From Candidatus Mediterraneibacter guildfordensis (lineage in GTDB: Bacteria; Bacillota; Clostridia; Lachnospirales; Lachnospiraceae), in the NCBI GenBank assembly GCA_019112735.1, contig DXIS01000017.1, positions 62,001 through 126,000 of the forward strand: a stretch of DNA of 64,000 nt, given 5' to 3'. The notes under the pieces are model-generated. The model ran no database searches. It saw only the letters and a list, made by a program, of their open reading frames with translations, and was not told where the DNA came from. This document shows positions 15,130 through 23,589 of this stretch, one piece after another (the first letter of the stretch is position 1; each line of letters opens with the position of its first letter). Made by a program: the position numbers and the translations under genes.

Positions 15130-17208
15130 ATGGCAAAATCAGTATATATTGCGGAGAAGCCCAGTGTGGCGCAGGAATTCGCAAAGGCATTGAAACTGAA
15201 GACAAGACGGGGCGACGGATACCTGGAATCAGACGAGGCCATCGTCACCTGGTGCGTGGGCCATCTGGTGACCATGAGCTATCCGGAAGCCTATGATCCG
15301 GCGCTGAAGAAATGGAATCTGCATACGCTTCCGTTTATCCCGGATGACTTCAAATACGAAGTGATCCCTGCCGTGGCAAAGCAGTTTAAGACGGTCAGCG
15401 GGATCCTGAACCGGGAGGATGTGGATACGATCTACGTGTGCACCGACTCCGGACGGGAGGGAGAGTACATCTACCGTCTTGTCGAACAGGAAGCCCATGT
15501 GACCGGCAAGAAGCGGCGGCGCGTGTGGATCGATTCCCAGACAGAGGAAGAGATCCTGCGGGGGATCCGGGAGGCGAAGGACCTGTCAGAATACGACAAC
15601 CTGAGCGCATCCGCTTACTTAAGAGCCAAAGAAGACTACCTGATGGGGATCAATTTCTCCCGTCTTCTGACGCTGAAGTACGGGAACAGTATTTCTTCTT
15701 ATCTGAAAACGAAATACGCCGTCATATCCGTGGGGCGTGTCATGACCTGCGTGCTCGGCATGGTGGTCCGCAGGGAACGGGAGATCCGGGAATTCGTGAA
15801 GACGCCTTTTTACCGGGTTATAAGTACGGTCGATGCGTCCGGACATACGTTTGAAGGAGAGTGGCGGGCGGCGGCAGGCTCCCGTTACGCAGAGGTGAAA
15901 GACTCCGGCGAACTTCTCCTTGTGCCGGAGCTGTACAAAGAAAACGGATTTAAGGAAGAGAAGGATGCCCGGGCGCTGATCACATATCTGTCGGAGGAGC
16001 AGCCTCTTTCCTGCCGGATCGAGTCGGTGGAAAAGAAGAAAGAGAAGAAGAATCCGCCCCTCCTTTACAATCTGGCGGAGCTCCAGAATGACTGTTCCCG
16101 CCGGTTCAAGATCAGCCCGGATGAGACGCTGCGGATCGTCCAGGAACTGTATGAGAAGAAGCTGGTGACCTATCCGAGGACCGACGCCAGAGTCCTGTCC
16201 ACGGCTGTGGCAAAGGAGATCAGCCGGAACCTGAACGGCCTGTCAAAATACCCCATGGCCGGGCCGTATCTCCAAGACATCCTTCAGTTCGGAAGCCATA
16301 AGAACCTGGCAAAGACCCGCTATGTCAATGATAAGCAGATCACGGACCACTATGCGATCATCCCGACGGGGCAGGGGCTTGCGGCGCTCAACGCGGTGTC
16401 TGCGACCGCCCACCGTGTATATGACCTGATCGTCAGACGGTTTTTAAGCATCTTTTATCCGCCGGCAGTGTATCAGAAAGTATCCATTGTCTCGAAGATG
16501 CGGGGCGAGAGCTTTTTCTCAAACTTTAAAGTCCTGGCGGAAGAAGGCTACCTGAAAGTGGCCGGCGTTCCGAGGAGCCAGGGGCAGAACGGTCCCGACA
16601 ATGAAGATGCGGGAGCGCGGGATCAGGACAATCCGGATCAGCCATCGGATCAGGCGCTTTTCGAGGCGATAAAGACACTGAAAAAAGGCGACGTCCTCCC
16701 GGTGCGTTCACTGGATATCAAAGAGGGGGAGACATCCCCGCCGAAGCGCTATAATTCCGGTTCCATCATCCTGGCCATGGAAAATGCCGGGCAGCTTATA
16801 GAAGATGAAGAACTGCGCGCGCAGATAAAGGGCAGCGGCATCGGCACCAGCGCCACAAGGGCGGAGATCCTTAAAAAACTGATCCACATCAAATATCTGG
16901 CGCTCAATAAGAAAACCCAGATCATCACCCCCACACTGCAGGGGGAGATCGTGTACGACGTGGTGGACAATTCCATCCGCTCCCTGCTGAATCCGGAACT
17001 GACGGCCAGCTGGGAAAAGGGTCTGACCTATGTGGCGGAAGGAACCATCACATCAGATGAATATATGAAGAAGCTTGATGACTTCATTACCCGGAGAACG
17101 GTGGGGGTCAAAGGGCTCAATAATCAGTATCAGTTAAGGGCCTGCTACGACAGGGCGGCGGGTTTTTATAAAAAGGGCCGGAAGAAGACCGGCGGAAAGG
17201 AAGAATAA
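15130..17208 (+). CDS. topB: DNA topoisomerase III (type IA)
   Basis: A 692-residue type IA topoisomerase that passes single strands to decatenate and relax negatively supercoiled DNA. The TOPRIM domain opens with VYIAEKPSVAQEFAKAL and contains CTDSGREGEYIYRL (acidic metal ligands, residues about 103-116). The active-site Tyr is in LVTYPRTDARVLS, near residue 349. GIGTSATRAEIL is the conserved C-terminal part of the core. The protein ends soon after with a basic tail (KKGRKKTGGKEE) and has no zinc fingers. Plasmid and ICE copies of topB exist, but no conjugation genes lie nearby, so this looks like a chromosomal housekeeping copy. The ribosome site is weak. Confidence 0.93.
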   Translation: MAKSVYIAEKPSVAQEFAKALKLKTRRGDGYLESDEAIVTWCVGHLVTMSYPEAYDPALKKWNLHTLPFIPDDFKYEVIPAVAKQFKTVSGILNREDVDTIYVCTDSGREGEYIYRLVEQEAHVTGKKRRRVWIDSQTEEEILRGIREAKDLSEYDNLSASAYLRAKEDYLMGINFSRLLTLKYGNSISSYLKTKYAVISVGRVMTCVLGMVVRREREIREFVKTPFYRVISTVDASGHTFEGEWRAAAGSRYAEVKDSGELLLVPELYKENGFKEEKDARALITYLSEEQPLSCRIESVEKKKEKKNPPLLYNLAELQNDCSRRFKISPDETLRIVQELYEKKLVTYPRTDARVLSTAVAKEISRNLNGLSKYPMAGPYLQDILQFGSHKNLAKTRYVNDKQITDHYAIIPTGQGLAALNAVSATAHRVYDLIVRRFLSIFYPPAVYQKVSIVSKMRGESFFSNFKVLAEEGYLKVAGVPRSQGQNGPDNEDAGARDQDNPDQPSDQALFEAIKTLKKGDVLPVRSLDIKEGETSPPKRYNSGSIILAMENAGQLIEDEELRAQIKGSGIGTSATRAEILKKLIHIKYLALNKKTQIITPTLQGEIVYDVVDNSIRSLLNPELTASWEKGLTYVAEGTITSDEYMKKLDDFITRRTVGVKGLNNQYQLRACYDRAAGFYKKGRKKTGGKEE

Positions 17209-17211
17209 GAA

Positions 17212-17892
17212 ATGGAGACATTAACGGCACTTACAGTGAAGGAACTTTATACACTTGATGAGACGATCGCAAAGGACATTTTCGAAGGCGCGACCTACCC
17301 GTGGGAAGTCCTGCCGAAGATCAGCGCGTTCATCGTAGAACTTGGCAATACGCTCAGCGAAGAAGAATACGAGAAGCGCGGAGAGAACGTCTGGGTCGCA
17401 AAGTCCGCCAAAGTCGCACCGACTGCATTTATCAACGGGCCGGCGATCATCGGCAAAGAGGCGGAAGTGCGCCACTGTGCATTTATCCGCGGCAATGCGA
17501 TCGTGGGCGAGGGCGCAGTCGTAGGAAACTCCACAGAGCTTAAAAACGTGATCCTGTTCAATAAGGTGCAGGTTCCCCATTATAATTACGTCGGCGACTC
17601 GATCCTGGGGTATAAGTCCCACATGGGCGCCGGATCCATCACATCCAATGTAAAATCCGACAAGAAGCTGGTTGTTGTAAAGACTCCGGACGGAAATATC
17701 GAGACCGGTATGAAGAAATTCGGCGCCATGCTCGGCGACGAAGTTGAGGTGGGATGCGGAAGCGTCCTGAATCCGGGCACGGTAGTCGGAAGCCACAGCA
17801 ACATCTATCCGCTCTCCTCGGTGCGCGGTTTTGTACCGGGAAACAGCATTTATAAAAAGCAGGGCGAAGTGGCGGAGAAGCTGGAATCTTAA
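17212..17892 (+). CDS. Left-handed beta-helix (hexapeptide repeat) acyltransferase-like protein
   Basis: A 226-residue protein whose middle (residues about 60-200) is built of hexapeptide repeats: VAPTAFINGPAIIGKEAEV, then FIRGNAIVGEGAVVGNS and later GDEVEVGCGSVLNPGTVVGSH. It resembles the acetyltransferase half of GlmU, and relatives are often labelled UDP-GlcNAc pyrophosphorylase. However, the nucleotidyltransferase domain with its GxGxRM loop is absent, so pyrophosphorylase activity is not supported. NYVGDSILGYKSHMGAGSITSN resembles the acetyl-CoA-side loop of GlmU. The N-terminal 55 residues are helical and unique. It starts 3 bp after the topB stop. Confidence 0.75.
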   Translation: METLTALTVKELYTLDETIAKDIFEGATYPWEVLPKISAFIVELGNTLSEEEYEKRGENVWVAKSAKVAPTAFINGPAIIGKEAEVRHCAFIRGNAIVGEGAVVGNSTELKNVILFNKVQVPHYNYVGDSILGYKSHMGAGSITSNVKSDKKLVVVKTPDGNIETGMKKFGAMLGDEVEVGCGSVLNPGTVVGSHSNIYPLSSVRGFVPGNSIYKKQGEVAEKLES

Positions 17893-17914
17893 TATAAAAT
17901 TAACCAGAAACCGA

Positions 17915-17980
17915 TTGACAAAAATGTGGACATCCTGTATCTTTGTATTAAACCAATAATACAAAGATGCGGGATTTTTT
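17915..17980 (+). promoter_or_regulatory. Strong promoter overlapped by a perfect 12-bp inverted repeat
   Basis: TTGACA (17915-17920), 17-bp spacer, TATCTT (17938-17943). The -10 box runs into ATCTTTGTATTA (17939-17950), which is perfectly repeated inverted as TAATACAAAGAT (17957-17968) around AACCAA. ATCC and GGAT flank it, and a run of seven Ts follows (17974-17980). It can be read as an operator covering the -10 and start point of the ABC transporter promoter, as the terminator of the upstream gene, or both. Confidence 0.65.
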
Positions 17981-18013
17981 TACCGGTAAAATTTTCCGCA
18001 GACAGGAGGATAT

Positions 18014-18712
18014 ATGCTGGAAATACAGGATCTGAGTAAGAATTATGGGAAGAATAAGGCCGTGGACCACGTGACATTTACGGTCCCGGACGGACAGGTG
18101 GGGATCCTGCTTGGGCCGAACGGCGCTGGAAAATCCACCATTATCAAGAGCATCGCAGGACTTCTCCGTTATAAGGGGATGATCCGGATCCAGGGGATGC
18201 CGGCCCGGTCGCTGGAGGCGAAGAAGGTCTTTGCCTATGTGCCGGAGATCCCGAATATGTTTGACGCCCTGACGGTCCGGGAACATATCGAGTATGTGCG
18301 GATGGCGTACGGCAGCGATATTACCGATGAGGAAGTGACGGAGATCCTCCGGGATTTTGAGATGGAAGACAAGCAGGAGAAGCTGGGCAATGAACTGTCC
18401 AAAGGGATGATGCAGAAGGTGAGCATCTGCTGCGCCCTGGCTGTAAAGCCAAAAGTGATCCTGCTGGACGAGCCCATGGTCGGGCTGGATCCGGCGGCTA
18501 TCCGGATGCTGAAGGAAGTGGTGCTCGAGCTCAGGAGCCGGGGCGTCACCGTGCTCATCAGCACCCATATGCTGGAGATGGTGGAAGACCTCTGGGACGT
18601 TATGTTTGTCATGGAAAAGGGACATATCAAAGCGTCCTATACAAAAGCAGATGCGGAAGGACGGGATCTGGACGAACTGTTCTTCGCGGTGACAGGCGGT
18701 GAGAAAGAATGA
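18014..18712 (+). CDS. ABC transporter ATP-binding protein
   Basis: A 232-residue nucleotide-binding subunit. Walker A is LGPNGAGKST (residues 35-44), the signature is LSKGMMQKV, and Walker B is VILLDEPMVGLDP, followed by the switch His in LISTHMLEM. The single-domain form, followed directly by a large permease, is typical of small exporter pairs. CAGGAGGATAT precedes the ATG. The last codons overlap the permease start (ATGA), so the two are translationally coupled. The substrate is unknown. The inverted repeat at the promoter suggests control by a repressor, which is not encoded next to it. Confidence 0.9.
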   Translation: MLEIQDLSKNYGKNKAVDHVTFTVPDGQVGILLGPNGAGKSTIIKSIAGLLRYKGMIRIQGMPARSLEAKKVFAYVPEIPNMFDALTVREHIEYVRMAYGSDITDEEVTEILRDFEMEDKQEKLGNELSKGMMQKVSICCALAVKPKVILLDEPMVGLDPAAIRMLKEVVLELRSRGVTVLISTHMLEMVEDLWDVMFVMEKGHIKASYTKADAEGRDLDELFFAVTGGEKE

Positions 18713-20283
18713 AAGCGCTGATCTATCTGACGAAACGAAGCCTTATTAACAACCTGAAGCAGGCGTGCAGGAAGCCGCTGACCCTGATCCTTCTGATTTT
18801 CGGGATCGCATACGGGATCTTCGTGGTGGCGATGCTGGGCACCCTGGCGCTGACGATCCACATTGATTCGCCGAAGGGACTGCTGGCGGTCCTGATCATC
18901 TGGAGCATATACGGATTCCTGGGTAATTTTATGTCCTATTCTTCCAGAAAGGGGATCCTCTTCCGTCCCGCCCACGCACACTTTGTATTCCCGTCGCCGG
19001 TCAGCCCGAAGCTGGTGCTGCTTGAGAGCGCCTGGATGAACTATGTGATGTCTGTGTGCATCTGGATCGTGATCGGGATCGGGGCGTTTACCGTGTTCGG
19101 GATCCATCCGGTGAAGGCGGTCCTGGTGGTCCTGTTCGGACTGGTCATCGAGCTGGCTTTCGAGATCGCGGTCATGCTGTTCCTGTATACCAATGACCGG
19201 CTGCCAGAGAAACTGATGAAAGGGATCCGCTGGGCGATCAAGATCTTTATGGCGGCGTTCGCGCTGGCGGTGGTGCTTTACTTCCGGGTAAACGGTCTTT
19301 CCATTGAGAGCGCCTGGGCGCTGGTGGATCTCCCGGCGCTCCAGATGATCCCGGTCATGGGCTGGCAGATCGCGGCCTACTGGCTGATCCTGCTTGGCCC
19401 GACCGTCCTGAATGTGATCTGCACGGTCCTCTATGTGGCGGTGGTGGCCGTTTCCGTTGCCGCGGCGGTCCGTATGAAATGCGACGGCGGCTATTATGAG
19501 GAGGCGGCGAAATTTGCCGACGATTATGCAGAGGTCATGAAGCGCAAGAAAGCCGGGGAAATGGTCTGGAGCATGAACGAAAAGAAGCGGAGCTTCCGCC
19601 GCGTCCGTGAAAAGATCACCGGGAAGGGCGCGAAGGCGGTCTTTCACAGGCAGATGCTGGAATACCGGAAGGAGAAGTTCTTCTTTCTTGACAAGCTCAC
19701 ACTGGTCTCTCTGTTCATCGCCGTCTGCTTCTCCTTCGGTTTCGGTAAAGACGCGGTCGGTTCTTCGGAAGCGCCCATCGTCCTGCTGGGCGTGGTGGCC
19801 TATGTGTCCTTCTGCATGAGCGGGTATCTGGGGAAATGGGAGACAGAGCTTAAGAATCCTTACATATTCATGATCCCGGACACGCCCCTCCGGAAGATGT
19901 GGTATGCTACGCTGACGGAGCATATCAAGGCGGTTATCAACGGGACGGTCATCTGCCTGCCGATCGGCCTTTACTGGCGGGTGCCGGTATGGAAGATCAT
20001 ATTCTGCATCCTGATCTATGTGGTCATCCAGGCCAACCGGCTGTACACGATGGTGATCACTCAGTATCTGGTCGGGGAGACGTTCGGGAAGACGGGGCAG
20101 AACATCATCCGTATGTGCATCCAGATGATGCTGCTCGGTACCGGGGCCGGCGTGGCGGCGCTTGCGGCAGTATTCATAAATATGGATTTAATCTTCCCAT
20201 TCGTGCTGATCTATAGTATGATAGTTACAGTGGCAACCGGCGTGGCGGCTTCATTCCGGTTTGAAATGATGGAACAGCTGTAG
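18709..20283 (+). CDS. ABC transporter permease (large, exporter type)
   Basis: A 524-residue membrane protein paired with the ATPase before it through a 4-bp overlap. About 10 to 12 hydrophobic segments are visible in two groups, at residues about 20-260 and 330-520. A basic cytoplasmic stretch lies between them (KRKKAGEMVWSMNEKKRSFRRVREK). The order and length suggest the PF16962-like putative ABC exporter family of Firmicutes, but the substrate is unknown. It is transcribed from the 17915 promoter. Confidence 0.82.
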   Translation: MKALIYLTKRSLINNLKQACRKPLTLILLIFGIAYGIFVVAMLGTLALTIHIDSPKGLLAVLIIWSIYGFLGNFMSYSSRKGILFRPAHAHFVFPSPVSPKLVLLESAWMNYVMSVCIWIVIGIGAFTVFGIHPVKAVLVVLFGLVIELAFEIAVMLFLYTNDRLPEKLMKGIRWAIKIFMAAFALAVVLYFRVNGLSIESAWALVDLPALQMIPVMGWQIAAYWLILLGPTVLNVICTVLYVAVVAVSVAAAVRMKCDGGYYEEAAKFADDYAEVMKRKKAGEMVWSMNEKKRSFRRVREKITGKGAKAVFHRQMLEYRKEKFFFLDKLTLVSLFIAVCFSFGFGKDAVGSSEAPIVLLGVVAYVSFCMSGYLGKWETELKNPYIFMIPDTPLRKMWYATLTEHIKAVINGTVICLPIGLYWRVPVWKIIFCILIYVVIQANRLYTMVITQYLVGETFGKTGQNIIRMCIQMMLLGTGAGVAALAAVFINMDLIFPFVLIYSMIVTVATGVAASFRFEMMEQL

Positions 20284-20306
20284 TAAAATATGCAGGCAAA
20301 AAACAG

Positions 20307-20336
20307 TTGACACGGGCGTAATGCCCGTGTTATTCT
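20307..20336 (+). promoter_or_regulatory. Promoter with a dyad in its spacer, ahead of the symporter
   Basis: TTGACA (20307-20312), 18-bp spacer, TATTCT (20331-20336). ACACGGGC (20310-20317) and GCCCGTGT (20323-20330) form a perfect 8-bp dyad that fills the spacer, recalling MerR-type promoters, though 18 bp is shorter than the usual 19-20. Alternatively it is a weak terminator of the ABC permease gene. Confidence 0.45.
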
Positions 20337-20354
20337 ATGACAAGAAACTTTAAT

Positions 20355-20385
20355 GCTTTAAAGCGTAACGGTTTAAAGTGTAACG
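20355..20385 (+). repeat. Tandem imperfect 15-bp direct repeat in the symporter leader
   Basis: CTTTAAAGCGTAACG (20356-20370) is followed at once by GTTTAAAGTGTAACG (20371-20385), 13 of 15 identical. Related fragments (ACTTTAAT before, CAATAAAGT after) flank them. It is a candidate regulator-binding array. Confidence 0.5.
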
Positions 20386-20438
20386 CAATAAAGTAAATAT
20401 AAAGTGAAAGAAACAGAGCAGGAAAGGCGGAAAGAACA

Positions 20439-21965
20439 ATGGGAATCAAAGTTGCAATGCTGATCATATTTTTTGCGGTAATGGCGGGCGTCGGGGTCTA
20501 TGCGCGCCGGCATACCTCCAGTGTGGACGGATTCGTCCTGGGCGGCCGCTCGGCGGGGCCCTGGCTCACTGCATTTGCATACGGTACTTCCTATTTTTCC
20601 GCGGTTGTATTTGTCGGATATGCCGGTCAGTTCGGATGGAAGTACGGCATTGCCAGCACCTGGATCGGCATCGGGAACGCCGTGATCGGAAGTCTTCTGG
20701 CCTGGGTGGTACTTGGCAGGCGGACGAAGATCATGACCCAGCATCTCCAGTCAAGGACGATGCCGGACTTCTTCGGCGAGCGGTACGGATCAAAGGCGCT
20801 CAAAGTGGCGGCGTCCATGATCGTTTTCATTTTCCTGATCCCGTATACGGCTTCCGTATACAACGGGCTGTCCAGGCTGTTTGAGATGGCATTTAACATC
20901 CCGTACACCTGGTGTGTGATCGCGATGGCGCTTTTTACGGCGGTATATGTCATCCTGGGCGGATACATGGCGACGGCCATCAATGATTTTATCCAGGGCA
21001 TCATCATGCTCATCGGGATTGTGGCGGTGATCGCCGCCGTGCTGAGCGGACAGGGCGGTTTCATGAACGCCATATCGGAAATGGCACAGATCCCCAGCGA
21101 CGTTCCGCTGACCGTAGGACAGCCGGGCGCCTTTACATCCTTCTTCGGGCCCGATCCGCTGAACCTCCTTGGCGTGGTCATCCTGACCTCCCTCGGAACC
21201 TGGGGACTGCCGCAGATGATCGGCAAATTCTACGCCATCAAAGACGAGAAGTCCATCAATACCGGAACCGTGATCTCCACCGTATTTGCCATCGTCGTGT
21301 CCGGCGGCTGTTACTTCCTGGGCGGATTCGGCAGGCTGTTCGACAGCCCGGCGATCTACGATGCATCGGGTGCGGTCGTATTTGACAGCATTGTACCCCA
21401 CATGCTCTCCGGACTGCCGGATATCCTGATCGGAATCGTCGTGGTGCTTGTACTGTCTGCGTCCATGTCCACTCTGTCTTCGCTGGTCCTGACGTCCAGT
21501 TCCACGATGACGCTGGATCTTCTGAAAGACAATGTGATCAAAAATATGAGCGAAAAGAAGCAGATCATCACCATGCAGATCCTGGTTGTATTCTTCCTGG
21601 TCGTTTCGGTCGTGATCGCGCTGGATCCGCCTACCTTTATCGCGCAGCTCATGGGAATCTCCTGGGGCGCGCTGGCAGGTGCCTTCCTGGCGCCCTTTAT
21701 GTACGGCCTGTACTGGAAGGGCGTGACCCGTGCAGGCGTCTGGGCCGGCTTTATCAGCGGCGTCGGCATCACGGTGGCGAACATGTTCATCGGATTCATC
21801 GAGTCCCCGATCAACGCCGGGGCAGTGGCCATGGCTGCAGGACTTGTCGTTGTGCCGGTGGTGAGCTTCATCACACCGAATCCGGATAAAGAGAAGATCG
21901 ATGAAATATTTGCATGCTACGATGAAAAAGTGACCATATCAAGAAAACGGTCGTTACAGGAGTAA
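20439..21965 (+). CDS. Sodium:solute symporter family (SSS) transporter
   Basis: A 508-residue membrane protein with about 13 hydrophobic segments, expected to import a solute with Na+. FVLGGRSAGPWLTAFAYGTSYFSAVVFVGYAG, near residues 30-62, is the family's N-terminal signature. VLVLSASMSTLSSLVLTSSSTMTLDL, around residue 345, is the conserved Ser-rich Na+-site helix. The closest subgroups include proline, pantothenate and sialic-acid carriers; I cannot choose between them. It is monocistronic: its own leader is upstream and a strong terminator follows at 21982. Confidence 0.88.
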   Translation: MGIKVAMLIIFFAVMAGVGVYARRHTSSVDGFVLGGRSAGPWLTAFAYGTSYFSAVVFVGYAGQFGWKYGIASTWIGIGNAVIGSLLAWVVLGRRTKIMTQHLQSRTMPDFFGERYGSKALKVAASMIVFIFLIPYTASVYNGLSRLFEMAFNIPYTWCVIAMALFTAVYVILGGYMATAINDFIQGIIMLIGIVAVIAAVLSGQGGFMNAISEMAQIPSDVPLTVGQPGAFTSFFGPDPLNLLGVVILTSLGTWGLPQMIGKFYAIKDEKSINTGTVISTVFAIVVSGGCYFLGGFGRLFDSPAIYDASGAVVFDSIVPHMLSGLPDILIGIVVVLVLSASMSTLSSLVLTSSSTMTLDLLKDNVIKNMSEKKQIITMQILVVFFLVVSVVIALDPPTFIAQLMGISWGALAGAFLAPFMYGLYWKGVTRAGVWAGFISGVGITVANMFIGFIESPINAGAVAMAAGLVVVPVVSFITPNPDKEKIDEIFACYDEKVTISRKRSLQE

Positions 21966-21981
21966 AATCCGGGATGGCCCG

Positions 21982-22019
21982 GCCGGGAGATCAGCAAATG
22001 ATTTCCCGGCTATTTTTTT
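21982..22019 (+). terminator. Terminator of the SSS transporter gene
   Basis: GCCGGGAGATCA (21982-21993) pairs with TGATTTCCCGGC (21999-22010), with one internal mismatch, and is followed by TATTTTTTT. Confidence 0.9.
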
Positions 22020-22041
22020 GAAAAAATTTCCGTATAACCTC

Positions 22042-22069
22042 TTGATTTTTTCAGAAACTATATTATAAT
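22042..22069 (+). promoter_or_regulatory. Promoter of lactate dehydrogenase 1
   Basis: TTGATT (22042-22047), 16-bp spacer, TATAAT (22064-22069). Confidence 0.7.
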
Positions 22070-22086
22070 AAGGCTTGTAAAGAAAT

Positions 22087-22103
22087 CCTAGTAAAATACT
22101 AGG
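22087..22103 (+). promoter_or_regulatory. Palindrome at the start of the ldh1 transcript
   Basis: CCTAGTA-AAA-TACTAGG, a perfect 7-bp dyad beginning 18 bp after the -10 box. It is a candidate operator. It does not match the Rex consensus. Confidence 0.5.
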
Positions 22104-22135
22104 GAATAAAAATGAATTTCAAGGAGGTTATAATT

Positions 22136-23080
22136 ATGGTGAATATACAGAAAGCAGCAGTGATCGGATGCGGATTTGTCGGATCGACCATCGCCTATAC
22201 GCTGATGCAGCAGGGAACTTTTTCAGAGCTCGTCCTGATCGATGCAGTCCAGGCGAAGGGAGAAGGGGAGGCGATGGATATCAGCCACGGCATCCCGTTC
22301 GCTCATTCCATGGACATCCATGCGGGAACATACGAGGATATCGCGGACGCATCCGTGGTGATCATCACGGCGGGGGCGAACCAGAAGCCGGGGGAGACAC
22401 GGCTTGACCTGGTGCAGAAGAATTCCCGGATCATGAAAGGGATCATCGCGGAGATCAAGCGGGTGAAATGCGAAGGCATCCTGATGATCGTATCGAACCC
22501 GGTGGATATCCTGACTGAAGTGGCGCTCAGGGAATCCGGATTCCCGAAGGAGCGGGTGATCGGATCCGGTACGGTTCTTGATACGGCGAGATTCAAGTAT
22601 CTGATCAGTCAGAAGCTGGATGTGGACAGCAAGAACGTCCATGCATTCATTGCAGGAGAGCACGGGGACAGCGAGCTCGCGGTGTGGAGCTGTGCGAATG
22701 TGTACGGCATCCCGCTGGATGAATTTGCCCGCATACGGGGCATCGGCAATCTGGACCGGACAAAAGATGAGATCTACCATGCGGTGCGTGACAGTGCTTA
22801 CGAGATCATCGAGCGCAAGGGGGCGACCTACTACGGCATCGGGATGGCGGCGGCAAGGATCGCGGAGGCCATCGTCCGGGACAGTCACACGGTAGCGCCG
22901 ATCTCCGTATCACTGAACGGGGAGTACGGACTGGAAGGGCTGTGCCTGAGCATACCGACCGTGATCGGAAATAAGGGGGCAGAGCAGATCCTGGAGATCA
23001 GCCTGAGCGAAGAAGAGAAGGAGAATCTTAGAAAATCGGCTGAAGAACTGAAAAGTGTGCTTGCACAGATCGAATTTTAG
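22136..23080 (+). CDS. ldh: L-lactate dehydrogenase, copy 1
   Basis: A 314-residue NAD-dependent enzyme interconverting pyruvate and L-lactate. The ATG at 22136 follows AAGGAGG (22121-22127) by 8 bp; the in-frame ATG at 22112 precedes that site and is rejected. The Rossmann loop is VIGCGFVGSTIAY (residues about 8-20). The catalytic His is in IAGEHGDSELAVWS (about residue 178), and NPVDILT is the family strand. The AGANQKPGETR loop with Gln fits lactate rather than malate (Arg) at the specificity position. It is monocistronic, between its own promoter and a terminator shared with the DtxR gene. A second, diverged copy at 58.4 kb has a different promoter design, so the two copies probably serve different conditions. 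Confidence 0.93.
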   Translation: MVNIQKAAVIGCGFVGSTIAYTLMQQGTFSELVLIDAVQAKGEGEAMDISHGIPFAHSMDIHAGTYEDIADASVVIITAGANQKPGETRLDLVQKNSRIMKGIIAEIKRVKCEGILMIVSNPVDILTEVALRESGFPKERVIGSGTVLDTARFKYLISQKLDVDSKNVHAFIAGEHGDSELAVWSCANVYGIPLDEFARIRGIGNLDRTKDEIYHAVRDSAYEIIERKGATYYGIGMAAARIAEAIVRDSHTVAPISVSLNGEYGLEGLCLSIPTVIGNKGAEQILEISLSEEEKENLRKSAEELKSVLAQIEF

Positions 23081-23087
23081 AAAGAAT

Positions 23088-23126
23088 AAGGAGCATCAGT
23101 TTAAAATTGATGCTCCTTACTTTTTA
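23088..23126. terminator. Bidirectional terminator between ldh1 and the DtxR-type gene
   Basis: AAGGAGCATCA (23088-23098) pairs perfectly with TGATGCTCCTT (23108-23118), followed by ACTTTTT on the plus strand and by TTATTCTTT on the minus strand. The stem overlaps the stop codon of the minus-strand gene. Confidence 0.85.
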
Positions 23127-23485
23127 GGGTTTACATGCTTTTTGATCGCTTCAAAACTTTCCGGGCTGATCACATGCTCGATCCGGCAGGCGTCTTCGGC
23201 TGCGATCTCCGGATCCACGCCGAGCCGTTCCAGCCAGGTGGAGAGGAGCGTATGGCGCTCATAGATGCATTCAGCGATCTTTTTCCCGGATTCCGTCAAT
23301 GTGATATATCCCTCATGGGATACCGTGATATGTCCGCTTTCACGAAGCTTTTTCATGGCCACGCTGACGCTTGGCTTCTTAAAATTCAGTTCTGTCGCAA
23401 CATCCACCGAACGGACGACCGGGAGCCGTCTGCCAAGGACAAGGATCGTCTCCAGATAATTTTCAGATGATTCATTTCCGTGCAC
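23117..23485 (-). CDS. DtxR/MntR-family metal-dependent regulator
   Basis: A 122-residue repressor of the iron- or manganese-responsive family. GTG at 23485 is chosen as the start because AGAGAGGTGA lies just before it and the product then begins (V)HGNESSENYLETI, like other clostridial members; an ATG at 23506 would add seven residues. The winged helix covers residues 1-65 (SVDVATELNFKKPSVSVAMKKLRESGHI). The metal-binding and dimerisation domain follows (LSTWLERLGVDPEIAAEDACRIEHVIS), with the conserved E-x2-H ligand pattern. The C-terminal SH3-like domain of DtxR is absent, as in MntR. It is divergent from feoA, which makes it the prime candidate for iron control of that operon. Confidence 0.9.
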   Translation of the reverse strand: MHGNESSENYLETILVLGRRLPVVRSVDVATELNFKKPSVSVAMKKLRESGHITVSHEGYITLTESGKKIAECIYERHTLLSTWLERLGVDPEIAAEDACRIEHVISPESFEAIKKHVNPKK

Positions 23486-23589
23486 AGGGGTCACCTCTCT
23501 TTTCATATGCAGGTATTTCCGTTAAGTATACCATAATTACAGCGCATGGGCAAATCTGGAATTTTTTTGAAAAATGTTCTCAAAAACTA

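Noticed and set aside
15130-17208. topB as a sign of an integrative conjugative element
   Set aside because: No relaxase, type IV secretion, integrase or replication genes are near it.
18637-19923. 428-codon open frame antisense to the ABC permease
   Set aside because: Lies opposite a coupled ATPase-permease pair and shows no motif or ribosome site.
22030-22135. Rex operator before ldh1
   Set aside because: No TTGT(T/G)AA-type half-site pair is present; only an unrelated CCTAGTA dyad.
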